DNA of 64,000 nt, from the NCBI GenBank assembly GCA_963703565.1, contig CAVPEW010000041.1:1-64000 (forward strand), given 5' to 3'. A model generated the notes under the pieces. It was given only the letters and a program-made list of their open reading frames with translations. It was not told where the DNA came from and ran no database searches. The position numbers and the translations under genes were made by a program. Of the stretch, positions 8,677-16,689 are shown piece after piece; position 1 is the first letter of the stretch; each line of letters opens with the position of its first letter. Source of the DNA: CAVPEW01 sp963703565. GTDB taxonomy: Bacteria > Actinomycetota > Acidimicrobiia > Acidimicrobiales > VFJN01.

Positions 8677-9814
8677 GGCCCGGTCGACCCGCGCGGGTCG
8701 CTGCGGTGAGCACCCGGTCGAGGATCTCGTCGTTGCGTCGCTCGCGCCGTACCAGTTCTGCCGCGGCCTCGGCCATGGCGTCATCGGCGCCGACGAGGGT
8801 CGAGGCCTCGGCCAAGCCGTCGAGCCCGCCGGGCTCCCAGCGCAGCGAGCGCGTGGCGGCGGGCCCGAGGTCGGAGCCGAGCGAGGAGACCTTGTCGGTG
8901 TAGCCGATGAGCGCCGCCGGGCGGTGGCTCAACGCGGCGGCCACCGCAGCGTGGTAGCGCATCGCCACCACCAACCGGCTGGCGCCGATCGTCGCCAGCC
9001 CGTCGGCCAGCCCGGCTACATCCGTGGTCACCGGGGTGGCCATGCGTGCCGCCACGGCGCTGTGCACCCCCTCGTCGCCGGGCCCGCCGAGGGCGACCAG
9101 GTGCACGGCGAGGCCGCTGCGGCGGGCGAGCGCGTCGAGGCCGCCGGCCGCCGCGCTCAGGAACCACTCGGGGCCGGGGTCGGTGCGCCGCCACGACACG
9201 GGCAGGCGGTGCCGCTCGCCGCGCCACGGCCGCAGGCAGGCGACGATTCGATCCAGCGGCTCGACCGCCGGCGGGGGCAGCGAGAACGCCAGGTCGGCCG
9301 CCACGACTGGGCGGTCGAGTCCGATGTCGGCGAGCAGGTCGGCCGAGGAGTCGTCCCGCACGCTCAGCGGCACACCCCCTAGCGCGGCGCGCACGCGGGC
9401 GCGGCTCGCTCCGGTGGTGAGCCGGCCGGCGCCGAGGCCGACGCCCCCGACCCGACGGCGGGTGAGGCGGGCCCGCACGACGGGCGCCAGGTGGAGGTCG
9501 AGGTTGAGCGAGGAGGTCTCGTCCTGGAGCAGGCCACCGCCCCCGAGGAACAGGGCTGCGCCCAGCGTGCCCGGCGCGAGCAGGGTGCGCCGCCGGCGTG
9601 CTGTGGGTCCGTGGGCGGCGACGGTTTCGGCCGGTGAGACCGACAGGGCGTCGACGGCGAGGCCCCGCGCGGTCAGCTTGGACCGCAACGCCGCGAAGAC
9701 GAGCTCGTCGCCCAGGTTCTGCGAGCCGATCCATGCGGCGACGGTGACCCGGCGCCCGGTCCCCGACCACTCGGGGTCCCCCCCGTGCCGGGCTCGGGTG
9801 CCCGCCTCGTCCAT
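8663..9814 (-). CDS. Polysaccharide pyruvyl transferase family protein (CsaB/WcaK-like)
   Basis: A 383-residue protein of the family that ketal-links pyruvate from PEP onto sugars of surface polymers. Seen in order: the N-terminal WIGSQNLGDELVFAALRS (the GNxGD-type start of the family), LGGGGLLQDETSS near residue 100, SVRDDSSADLL, and the C-terminal MRYHAAVAAALSHRPAALIGYTDKV. Bacillus CsaB pyruvylates the secondary cell-wall polymer that SLH domains bind. Here the gene is followed directly by three SLH-domain protein genes on the same strand, which suggests the same role. ATG 9814 is preceded by CACCAT and a 6-base spacer. The open frame upstream of it is shadow. Confidence 0.85.
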   Translation of the reverse strand: MDEAGTRARHGGDPEWSGTGRRVTVAAWIGSQNLGDELVFAALRSKLTARGLAVDALSVSPAETVAAHGPTARRRRTLLAPGTLGAALFLGGGGLLQDETSSLNLDLHLAPVVRARLTRRRVGGVGLGAGRLTTGASRARVRAALGGVPLSVRDDSSADLLADIGLDRPVVAADLAFSLPPPAVEPLDRIVACLRPWRGERHRLPVSWRRTDPGPEWFLSAAAGGLDALARRSGLAVHLVALGGPGDEGVHSAVAARMATPVTTDVAGLADGLATIGASRLVVAMRYHAAVAAALSHRPAALIGYTDKVSSLGSDLGPAATRSLRWEPGGLDGLAEASTLVGADDAMAEAAAELVRRERRNDEILDRVLTAATRAGRPGLTRR

Positions 9815-9885
9815 CCACCCATGGTGCCACCGCTGCCCCGTGCCACCGCGGCCCGGTGCCACCGCGGCACGACCGGGCCGGCGCC

Positions 9886-11142
9886 CTAGGCGCTGGCGAG
9901 GGCGAGGAGCCGGGCCAGGTAGGACGCCATCTGATCGCGTCGCACGCCCTCGCGGGGTCGGTAGCTCCCGTCCGCGTGGCCCTGGACGATCCCTGCCTTG
10001 GCCAGCGCGTTGATGTCGGCGTGGTGCAGCGCCGAGTCGTCCCAGAAGTAGTCCAGCGTCGCCGCCGCCAGACCTCGCCCGGTGATGAGCCCGTAGGCCC
10101 GCGCCGTCCAGGCCGCCATGCGGTCCCGCTTCATGGCCACGGTGCCCAAGAGGCGCCATGTCCCGTCCCCGTTGGCCTCCTCGCCGGTGCGGACCTCGGC
10201 CGAGGAGAGTCGGATGACGCCCACGGCGACGAGCTGGTTTGCGGCCAGCTCGTGGACGCTGCCGGTGTCGTCGCTGAACACGTCGGGGGGCGCCGCGGGC
10301 AGGGCGACCCCGGCAGCTCGCAGGAGCCGGGCGACGAAGCTGGCCATCTGGAGGCGGTTCACCGCCGCCGCCGGCCCGTAGGTGCCCGCCGAGATCCCCT
10401 CGGCGATGCCCTTGGAGACCAGGCACTCCACCGCGAGGTGGTGCGCGTTGGTGGCTGGTACGTCGGCGAAGGTCTGGGTGGGACCAGGGGGGCAGATGCC
10501 GGTCAGGGACGGGACCGGACCGGTGGGCACGATCGGTGCCGGCGCGCCGAAGTCACCGCGGGCCTGGGCGGCGCGAAGGCTCGGGTAGGGGTTGAGGTAG
10601 TCGGTGCCGTAGGGGTCCACGACGCGTGGGTCCCGCACGGAGAGGTGCAGGTGGGGGTCGGTGGACTCGGCGTTGCCCGAGTCGCCCATGAAGCCGATGA
10701 GCTGCCCGCGCCCGACGCGGCTGCCCACGGCGAGCCCCGGGGCGTAGGCGCGCGACGGGCCGCCGAGGCCGTCGTCAGTGCCGGGGTTGTCGTTGTCGAG
10801 GTGGATGTAGGAGTAGCGCCGTCCGTCGTCGCCGTCGATGGAGATCCAGTATCCCGACAGGGCGGAGGGGGTCGAAGGCATGCTCGCGATCCGCCCGGAG
10901 TAGGCGGCGCGTATCGGAAGGCCCTTGCTGCCGATCAGGTCGGTGGCCTTGTGCGCGCCGGACGAGCGCGCGGCGTGGTACCAGTCGTCGTACCAGACCC
11001 GCGACGGGTCGGTCGGGAACGACAGGTCGATCACGGCGTCGTAGGGCGGTGACGCGGCTGCGGCGGGCACGACCCGGACCTGACCGACCAGGCCGCCCAG
11101 TACCGACAGCGAGCAGGCGAGAGCGAGCAGGCGGCGGTGCAC
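9886..11142 (-). CDS. Exported M23 metallopeptidase with three SLH repeats
   Basis: A 418-residue secreted protein. An N-terminal signal peptide (RRLLALACSLSVLGGLVGQ, ending near AAAAS) leads into a LytM/M23 peptidase domain with the zinc motifs HxxxD (AHKATDLIG) and HxH (DPHLHLSV), so it should be an active peptidoglycan endopeptidase. After a short linker come three S-layer-homology repeats (about residues 215-418), each with F.D...H..A...L...GI..G pattern and an arginine/QMAS segment (NRLQMASFVARLL, RRDQMASYLARLL). SLH repeats bind pyruvylated wall polymer in other phyla, and the pyruvyl transferase gene lies just downstream. GTG start chosen at the signal peptide. Confidence 0.87.
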   Translation of the reverse strand: MHRRLLALACSLSVLGGLVGQVRVVPAAAASPPYDAVIDLSFPTDPSRVWYDDWYHAARSSGAHKATDLIGSKGLPIRAAYSGRIASMPSTPSALSGYWISIDGDDGRRYSYIHLDNDNPGTDDGLGGPSRAYAPGLAVGSRVGRGQLIGFMGDSGNAESTDPHLHLSVRDPRVVDPYGTDYLNPYPSLRAAQARGDFGAPAPIVPTGPVPSLTGICPPGPTQTFADVPATNAHHLAVECLVSKGIAEGISAGTYGPAAAVNRLQMASFVARLLRAAGVALPAAPPDVFSDDTGSVHELAANQLVAVGVIRLSSAEVRTGEEANGDGTWRLLGTVAMKRDRMAAWTARAYGLITGRGLAAATLDYFWDDSALHHADINALAKAGIVQGHADGSYRPREGVRRDQMASYLARLLALASA

Positions 11143-11228
11143 GTCCCACCATCGGCACGGGGCCGGTGGCGCTGAAGCCCGACCGGACCCGCGTCCTGCC
11201 CAGCTGACGCGCAGCGGGTCAGCTGGGG

Positions 11229-12140
11229 TCAGCGGCGACGTGCCCTCATCGCGCCGAGCGCGGCCACTGCCAGCACGTCGCGAACGGCGGTTAGGGCCCG
11301 GTAGCCGCCCACGACCAGGGCCAGTCCCCCGAAGGGCTCCCCGGCGAGCAGCCCGGCCACGGCCACCTCGAACACGCCGGCGCCCTGTGGGGCCAGCACG
11401 GCGACGAAGCCGGCCGCCCAGGCGAGCAGGAAGACAGCGACCGTCTCGGGCAGCGAAGCCACCTCGGCTGCGGGGAACGCCTCCAGGTAGATGGCGAAGG
11501 CCAGCGCCGAAGCGAGCCAGAACACCACGATCTGGCCGGTGAGCGCGGCCCACGGCGCCCAGCCCAGGCTCGGGGCCTCGTGGCCGCGCCGCCGGGACAG
11601 CGCTGCGACCGCGGCGTTGAGAGCCGGCGGTGATGCGACCACGGCGAGCACTGCGCCGAGCGGGACGAGCCAGGCCCGGTCGTCGGTGCCCACCCCCGCC
11701 AGGGCGGCCGTCGCCGTTCCCAGTCCCACCGCGACCACGAACGACAGCACCGTCTCGAGCGCGGCCGTGGCGCCGAGCGCCATCGGGGGCACTCCGCGGC
11801 GGGCGAGGTCGGCGACGCGGCCCACCGCGTACCACACGCCTCCCGGCAGGTACCGCGCCGGGAGCGCCCGTACGGTGGTCTCCAGCACGTCACCGACCGG
11901 GGTCGGACTGCCCATGGCGCCGAGCGCGCTGGACCAGAACCAGGCGCTCTGGACAAGTGACAGGCCCAGCAGCGCCAGTGCCCCAAGCAGCGGCAGGAGA
12001 CGGGCACCCGAGATCAGGTCGGCCAGCTCGTCGCGCCGGGCGACGACCAGCGCGACGGCGCCCAGGGCCACGGCGGCCAGGTAGGCGCGCCTGGCCAGCA
12101 CGAGGCGGCGACGCCGAGGCGCTGCCGGCTGAGGGCTCAA
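11229..12140 (-). CDS. YbhN/LPG-synthase-TM-like (UPF0104) membrane protein
   Basis: A 303-residue protein with about eight hydrophobic segments. Family marks are ARYLPGGVWYAVGRVADLARRGV in the middle and LAPQGAGVFEVAVAGLL near the end. This is the membrane half of lysyl-phosphatidylglycerol synthases without the catalytic domain, often found with glycan genes and thought to act as a flippase-like or accessory protein. The start appears to be TTG within the overlap CTTGAGC, where the preceding SpoIID gene's TGA stop and this TTG share bases. The same arrangement recurs at 28804. A paralogue lies at 15.7 kb on the other strand. Confidence 0.78.
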   Translation of the reverse strand: MSPQPAAPRRRRLVLARRAYLAAVALGAVALVVARRDELADLISGARLLPLLGALALLGLSLVQSAWFWSSALGAMGSPTPVGDVLETTVRALPARYLPGGVWYAVGRVADLARRGVPPMALGATAALETVLSFVVAVGLGTATAALAGVGTDDRAWLVPLGAVLAVVASPPALNAAVAALSRRRGHEAPSLGWAPWAALTGQIVVFWLASALAFAIYLEAFPAAEVASLPETVAVFLLAWAAGFVAVLAPQGAGVFEVAVAGLLAGEPFGGLALVVGGYRALTAVRDVLAVAALGAMRARRR

Positions 12141-14116
12141 GCGTGTGGATCGGCCAGGTTCGACTCGATGAGCCAGTCCAGAGCCCTCACGGTCATGGCC
12201 GCCACCTGGACCCGCCGGAGCTGGCCGGCGGGCTGGTAGTAGCCCTGGGACACGCCGGTCACGATCCCGCCGGCGGCCAGGCGGTTGATGGCGCCCTCGT
12301 GCACCGAGGACTCGTCGTCGACGAAGGGGTCCGTCACGTTGGCCGGTGGGCCCAGGCCGGAGTGGTCCAGCGCCCGGGACACCATTGTGGCTCCCTGGGC
12401 CCGGGTCACGGTCAGGCCGGGCTCGAACCGGCGTGGGGCTGTGCCGGTGACGACCCCGACCGCCGCGAGCTGGTTGATCGCGTGCTCGTGCACCGAGCCG
12501 TCGTCGTCGTCGAACGCGTCCGGTGGCGCGTCGGGCAGCTGGGCCCCCGCAGCGGCGATCTCGCGAGCCACGAAGCTGGCGAGCTGCGCCCGCGACACGA
12601 CGCCGGCCGGCGAGAAGGTGCCGGGTCCGGTGCCGAAGGTGATGGCCCACCAGGTGGCGCAGTCCGCGTAGGTGGCCGCGCCGGTGCCGGCCTCGACGTC
12701 GGTGTATCCAGCGGAGGGGACCTGCCCCTGCGGGCACGAGCTGCCGATCAGGCGGGGCGCCACCGGTGGCGGCAGCGACGCGGCGCCGTCGAGCAGGTCG
12801 AACCAGTCCGAGCGCAGCCCGAACGTCGAGCGCAGGCCGTTGCCGGTCACCTCGACGGTCTTGTCGGTGCCCGTCAGGCGCAGCTTCTGCACGCGCCCGC
12901 CCATGTCGCCGTACCCGTTGCGCTCGGTCACCCGGGCGTCGACCAGGGTTCCCAGGCCGTAGCGGGACTCGATGTCGGCCCGAACGATCGTGGTCGACCA
13001 GTCGTGGTAGCTGTTGAGCGCTACGGCGTCGCCCTCGTCGGGCACGGCCGGGAACGTGCCGCCGGCCGTGTAGCCGCCGGTGGACGAGGAGAACTCGGTG
13101 CGGGCCACGGTGGTGCCGAATGCGCGGACCTCGCCCGCGGTGGCCGAGGTGGCGGCGTTGCTGTTGGGGTGCTCGGCGAGGGCGCCGGCGTAGACCTGGC
13201 AGGACGTGGTGTCGCAGGTGGTCGCGGCGGCGTTCAGGTCGCTGTGGTAGTCGCCCCAGCGGGCGTCGCCTGCGGCGGCGTAGCTGCGGGCGGCCACGGC
13301 CTGGGACTCCAGCGCGGCCATCCCCCGTCCGCCTTCGGCATCGCCCCACCAGGCCGGCATCTCGGCTGGGACCACGCCCCGCACGTAGTCCTCCAGCGAG
13401 ACCCAGTTCACCGTCTGGGCCACCCCGAGGTTGGTGCCGCCGCTGGCCTGTCGTACCGCGACGAGGGCGCCGCGGTACCGAGGTCCGCCGGGCGCCGTGC
13501 AGTTGCGCAGCAGCGTCGAGTCGGCGGTGACGTTCGGCGCGGCCACCCAGACCGGGCCGTCGACCACCGTGGCGGGTCCCCAGGCCTGGGGAGTGCACGA
13601 CTCGGCGAACTGCACGTCGAATCGACCATCGACACGCTGGGTGACCCGCGCCCCGCCGTGCACGGTGGGCTCGGTGACGCCGAGCACGTCGACGCCGCCG
13701 GGGGCGTCGGCCACGAGCGGCTTGGTCCTGTTGGCGGCTATCAGCACCGAGAGCGTCGACGGCGACAGGGTGAGAGACGTGGTTCCGCCGTAGTAGTGGG
13801 CCAGGATCTGGTCCGAGCTCCACGGCCCGCCCGAGCGTCCCGTCGCGTACCCGAAGGCCCCGTACTGGCCCATGCCCCTGCCGTGCCCCCAACCGTGGCC
13901 GACGACCTGGAGCTCGTCGGGCAGGGTGGTCGCCCCGGTGACCACCACCCCGGCGGAGCTCGCGGCCCCGGCTGGGGCCACCGGGCCCCATGCCAGCGTG
14001 GCGGCGCCGAGGGCGACCAGGGCCGTCACGGCCACCGCGATCCGCAGGGCGACGACGCGGGTGCGCGGGGCTACGGCTGGTCCGCCACCGGGTCGGGTGC
14101 TCGGCTGGCGCGGCAT
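12137..14116 (-). CDS. Exported SpoIID/LytB-domain protein with SLH repeats
   Basis: A 659-residue exported protein. A basic N-terminus and signal helix (VVALRIAVAVTALVALGAATLAW) precede the SpoIID/LytB domain. This has the conserved GHGWGHGRGMGQYGAFGYA and WVSLEDYVRGVVPAEMPAWW, then ALESQAVAARSYA and EFSSSTGGYT. SpoIID enzymes are lytic transglycosylases acting on denuded glycan strands, and this may remodel the wall. Three SLH repeats fill the last ~200 residues (SRAQLASFVAREI, TRAQGATMVSRAL, RRVQVAAMTVRAL), each with an acidic DDDGSVHE-type loop. The ATG is supported by a strong GGAGGAG ribosome site about 6 bases upstream. Long plus-strand open frames here are shadows. Confidence 0.87.
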   Translation of the reverse strand: MPRQPSTRPGGGPAVAPRTRVVALRIAVAVTALVALGAATLAWGPVAPAGAASSAGVVVTGATTLPDELQVVGHGWGHGRGMGQYGAFGYATGRSGGPWSSDQILAHYYGGTTSLTLSPSTLSVLIAANRTKPLVADAPGGVDVLGVTEPTVHGGARVTQRVDGRFDVQFAESCTPQAWGPATVVDGPVWVAAPNVTADSTLLRNCTAPGGPRYRGALVAVRQASGGTNLGVAQTVNWVSLEDYVRGVVPAEMPAWWGDAEGGRGMAALESQAVAARSYAAAGDARWGDYHSDLNAAATTCDTTSCQVYAGALAEHPNSNAATSATAGEVRAFGTTVARTEFSSSTGGYTAGGTFPAVPDEGDAVALNSYHDWSTTIVRADIESRYGLGTLVDARVTERNGYGDMGGRVQKLRLTGTDKTVEVTGNGLRSTFGLRSDWFDLLDGAASLPPPVAPRLIGSSCPQGQVPSAGYTDVEAGTGAATYADCATWWAITFGTGPGTFSPAGVVSRAQLASFVAREIAAAGAQLPDAPPDAFDDDDGSVHEHAINQLAAVGVVTGTAPRRFEPGLTVTRAQGATMVSRALDHSGLGPPANVTDPFVDDESSVHEGAINRLAAGGIVTGVSQGYYQPAGQLRRVQVAAMTVRALDWLIESNLADPHA

Positions 14117-14175
14117 GGCTCCTCCTGGTCCGGGCGATGGTAGCGAGAGCGGTGCAGGAGCCTCGGGCGCGGCGC

Positions 14176-15622
14176 TCACCCGCCGAGCGTCGTGGCGGTG
14201 GCGGCGGGGGAGCGCTCCGCCACCACGGCGCGCACCACGAAGGCTGCTGCCGCGGCCCTCGCCAGCGGGGACGTCGGCGAGAAGGTGGACGAGCTGGTGC
14301 CGGTGACCACCCCGTTCCACCACACCCACAGCACGTCGGCGCAGTACGGGCTCGTGGCTGCCAGGTCGCTGAAGCCGCAGCGGCCCCCTGCTGTCAGGTC
14401 CTCGACGACGTCGGGTGGCGGGTCCTGCCCGACGGCGGCCAGGAAGCGGTGCGCCAACCGTGCCATGGCCTGCCGCGTGATCCGCTCGGACGGGTGGTAC
14501 GTCCCGTCGGGGTAGCCGCCGACCACCCCGTGGGCGGCCAGCCACTCCACGGCCCGGTAGTGGGGATCGTCGGGCGCCACGTCGCGAAACGTCTGCGACG
14601 GCGGCGCCCACGAGCCGCTCAGCCCGCGATCGACGCGCGCCAGCATCGAGGCGGCCTGGGCGCGCGTCGCGGCCCGCGACGGGGCGAACGTGCCGTCGGG
14701 GTAGCCGGCCACGAACCCGTGGTCGGAACCGAGGCGGACGGCGTCGCACAAGGGGTGGTCGTCGGCGAGGTCGACGAACGGGCTCGGGCAGCGTGGGGCC
14801 AGGTAGGCGAGGCCGTTGCGGTCACCGGCGCGGTAGTCGACCAGGCTCGGCTCCGCCGAGGGGAACATCAGCTGGAGCTTCGCCCCCGTAGAGGCGCTGG
14901 TCGTGGGCCAGGCCGAGCGCGTGGCCCAGCTCGTGGCGCACCGTGCCACCGAGCAGCGCCGGGTCGCCGAGCACCGCGGGAGACAACCACACCATCCCGG
15001 CGTCCGGTGCGACCGGGTCCTCGATGGAGAACGGTCCACCGCAGCCTATGAGCTCGTCGTCGAGGGTCCCGCAGGGGCTCGTGGTGGACACCGTGATCCA
15101 GATCTCGCCGGGGATGTCGGGGGCGAGCCGGATCGGGTCGGCGGTGGTGAAGGCCCGAGAGCCCGTCGTGAACGACCAACCCGTCGCGCCGGACAGCTCC
15201 GGGGCGACCGTGGCGATCAGGTCCTCGAGGTCGCCGATCGCTTCGGACGCCGTGCCCGAGTCGACGCTGCGAAGGACGTAGGTCCCGTGGTTGCGGACCA
15301 CCCCGGTGATGACCGTGAAGCCCTCCGGGCCGTCGAGGACATCGATCGGGCCCACGGTGAGGGACTGGGCCGCTGTGGCCGCTTGGAGCAGCAGCGGGTC
15401 CGGGCGAGCCGCGCCCACCACCACGTCGGGGCCGGCTGCCACCCAACGCGGCCCAGCCGGGGAGCGGGCCACGGGTGGCCACCCCGATGCGCCGGCACGG
15501 GTGCCGTCCCCGGCGAGGACCACCGTCGCAAGGACCAGCGCGCCGAGCACGGCCGTGCGCAGCGCGCGCCCCGGGACACGGGTCGTGCCGCCTGCGGCGG
15601 CCGGTGCAGGCGGGGCTCTCAT
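14176..15622 (-). CDS. Exported matrixin-like metalloprotease with SLH repeats (one-base frameshift near 14885)
   Basis: A signal peptide (LRTAVLGALVLATVVLAGDG) precedes a metzincin protease domain with zinc motif RHELGHALGLAHD. The C-terminal part, in a second frame, begins KLQLMFPSAEP, which supplies the Met-turn, and continues through three SLH repeats (TRAQAASMLARV, TRQAMARLAHRFL, a final degenerate one). Removing one C from the five-C run at 14883-14887 joins LYGAKLQLMFP in a single frame, and the whole length is 3n+1. I therefore treat it as one gene of about 481 residues with one extra base. The protease would act outside the cell, anchored by SLH repeats. Its ATG is divergent from the YbhN-like gene. 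Confidence 0.82.
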
Positions 15623-15646
15623 CGCCGGAGGTCTAGCCGTCGGCCC

Positions 15647-15678
15647 GGAGCGCCGGAGCGCCGGAGCGCCGGAGCGCC
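15647..15678. repeat. Four perfect tandem copies of an 8-bp unit (GGAGCGCC)
   Basis: Four exact copies run without interruption in the 59-bp space between two divergent genes. The unit is 8 bp, so copy-number changes alter the spacing between the upstream TAG-containing box (TAGCCG at 15634-15639) and the GTG at 15682. With the four copies removed the spacer would be 10 bases, which is within the leaderless range seen at other genes here. Whether it varies between strains cannot be seen from one sequence. Confidence 0.9.
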
Positions 15679-15681
15679 GAC

Positions 15682-16689
15682 GTGACGGCGCGCGCCCCGG
15701 GCGACGAGGATGCCGGCGTGGCCAGCGCCGAGTCGCCCTCCGGGGCCGGCACCCGCCGTCGGTCGGCCGTCACAGCGGTCGGCGCCTCTCTGGCTGTGGT
15801 CGCGGTGGGGCTCGTGGCGCGCACCATCTGGCGCGACCGTGACGAGCTGGGCGACGCGCTGGCCGATGCGGGGCCCGGATGGCTGGTGCTGGCCGGAGCA
15901 GGTGCCGCCGCGGCCATGGCGCTCATCGCCCTCGGATGGCGCGCCACCCTGCGCCTGCTGGGTGGTTCGCTCGACCGCCCCGAGACGCTGGCTCGCTACT
16001 TCGTCGGTGAGCTCGGCAAGTACGTGCCCGGCGGGGTGTGGGCCGTGATGGGCAGGGCCGAGATGGCGACCGCCGGGGGGGTGGGGCGCCTCCAGGCGTA
16101 TTCGAGCGTGGCGCTGTCGCTGGCGTCGATGTACCTCGCCGCCGGCCTCGTGGTGCTCGCCGGCGTGCCGCTGGTGGCATCGGGTTCCGCGGTCTCGTAC
16201 CTGTGGGTGCTCGTCGTGCTGCCCCTCGGCGTGCTCGGCCTGCACCCCGCTGTCGGCGAGCGGGGCCTGGCCCTGGCGCGGCGGATGACAGGGCGCACGA
16301 TCGAGGTGCGAGTCCCTACCTGGTCGGAGTCGGCCCGCCTCGTCGCCCGCTACGTGCCGGTGTGGCTGGTGGTCGGAGCGTCCACCTGGGCGGTGGCCCG
16401 CTCGCTCGACCCCGCCGCCCCCCTCGCCGAGGTGGTCGTGGCCGCGGTGCTGTCGTGGATCGTCGGCTTCGTGCTGGTGCCGGTGCCGGGCGGGGTCGGT
16501 GTGCGCGAAGCGGTCTTCGTCGCCGCGGCGACCTCGCTCGAGCCCGCCGTCGCCGCTGGCGTCGCCCTGGCGGCCCGCGTGCTGTTCGTGGTCGTCGACG
16601 TGGGCGGAGCCGGGCTGGGCTGGTGGTGGCTGCGCCGCAACGACGATCGGACCCGAGCCCACGTCAGCCGACGACCCGGGCCTGGGTGA
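15682..16689 (+). CDS. YbhN/LPG-synthase-TM-like (UPF0104) membrane protein
   Basis: A 335-residue polytopic membrane protein with eight or so helices. It shares with its paralogue at 11.2 kb the central GELGKYVPGGVWAVMGRAEMA motif and the C-terminal VPVPGGVGVREAVFVAA glycine-rich motif. Known relatives are flippase-like or uncharacterised proteins in lipid and glycan gene clusters; no catalytic domain is fused. The GTG start follows the 8-bp tandem repeat. The stop overlaps the convergent CAP-domain gene by 26 bases. Confidence 0.8.
   Translation: MTARAPGDEDAGVASAESPSGAGTRRRSAVTAVGASLAVVAVGLVARTIWRDRDELGDALADAGPGWLVLAGAGAAAAMALIALGWRATLRLLGGSLDRPETLARYFVGELGKYVPGGVWAVMGRAEMATAGGVGRLQAYSSVALSLASMYLAAGLVVLAGVPLVASGSAVSYLWVLVVLPLGVLGLHPAVGERGLALARRMTGRTIEVRVPTWSESARLVARYVPVWLVVGASTWAVARSLDPAAPLAEVVVAAVLSWIVGFVLVPVPGGVGVREAVFVAAATSLEPAVAAGVALAARVLFVVVDVGGAGLGWWWLRRNDDRTRAHVSRRPGPG

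Noticed and set aside
11630..14143. An 837-codon plus-strand open frame opposite the YbhN-like and SpoIID genes
   Set aside because: Same reason: composition is that of an antisense shadow, and it has no start context or domain.
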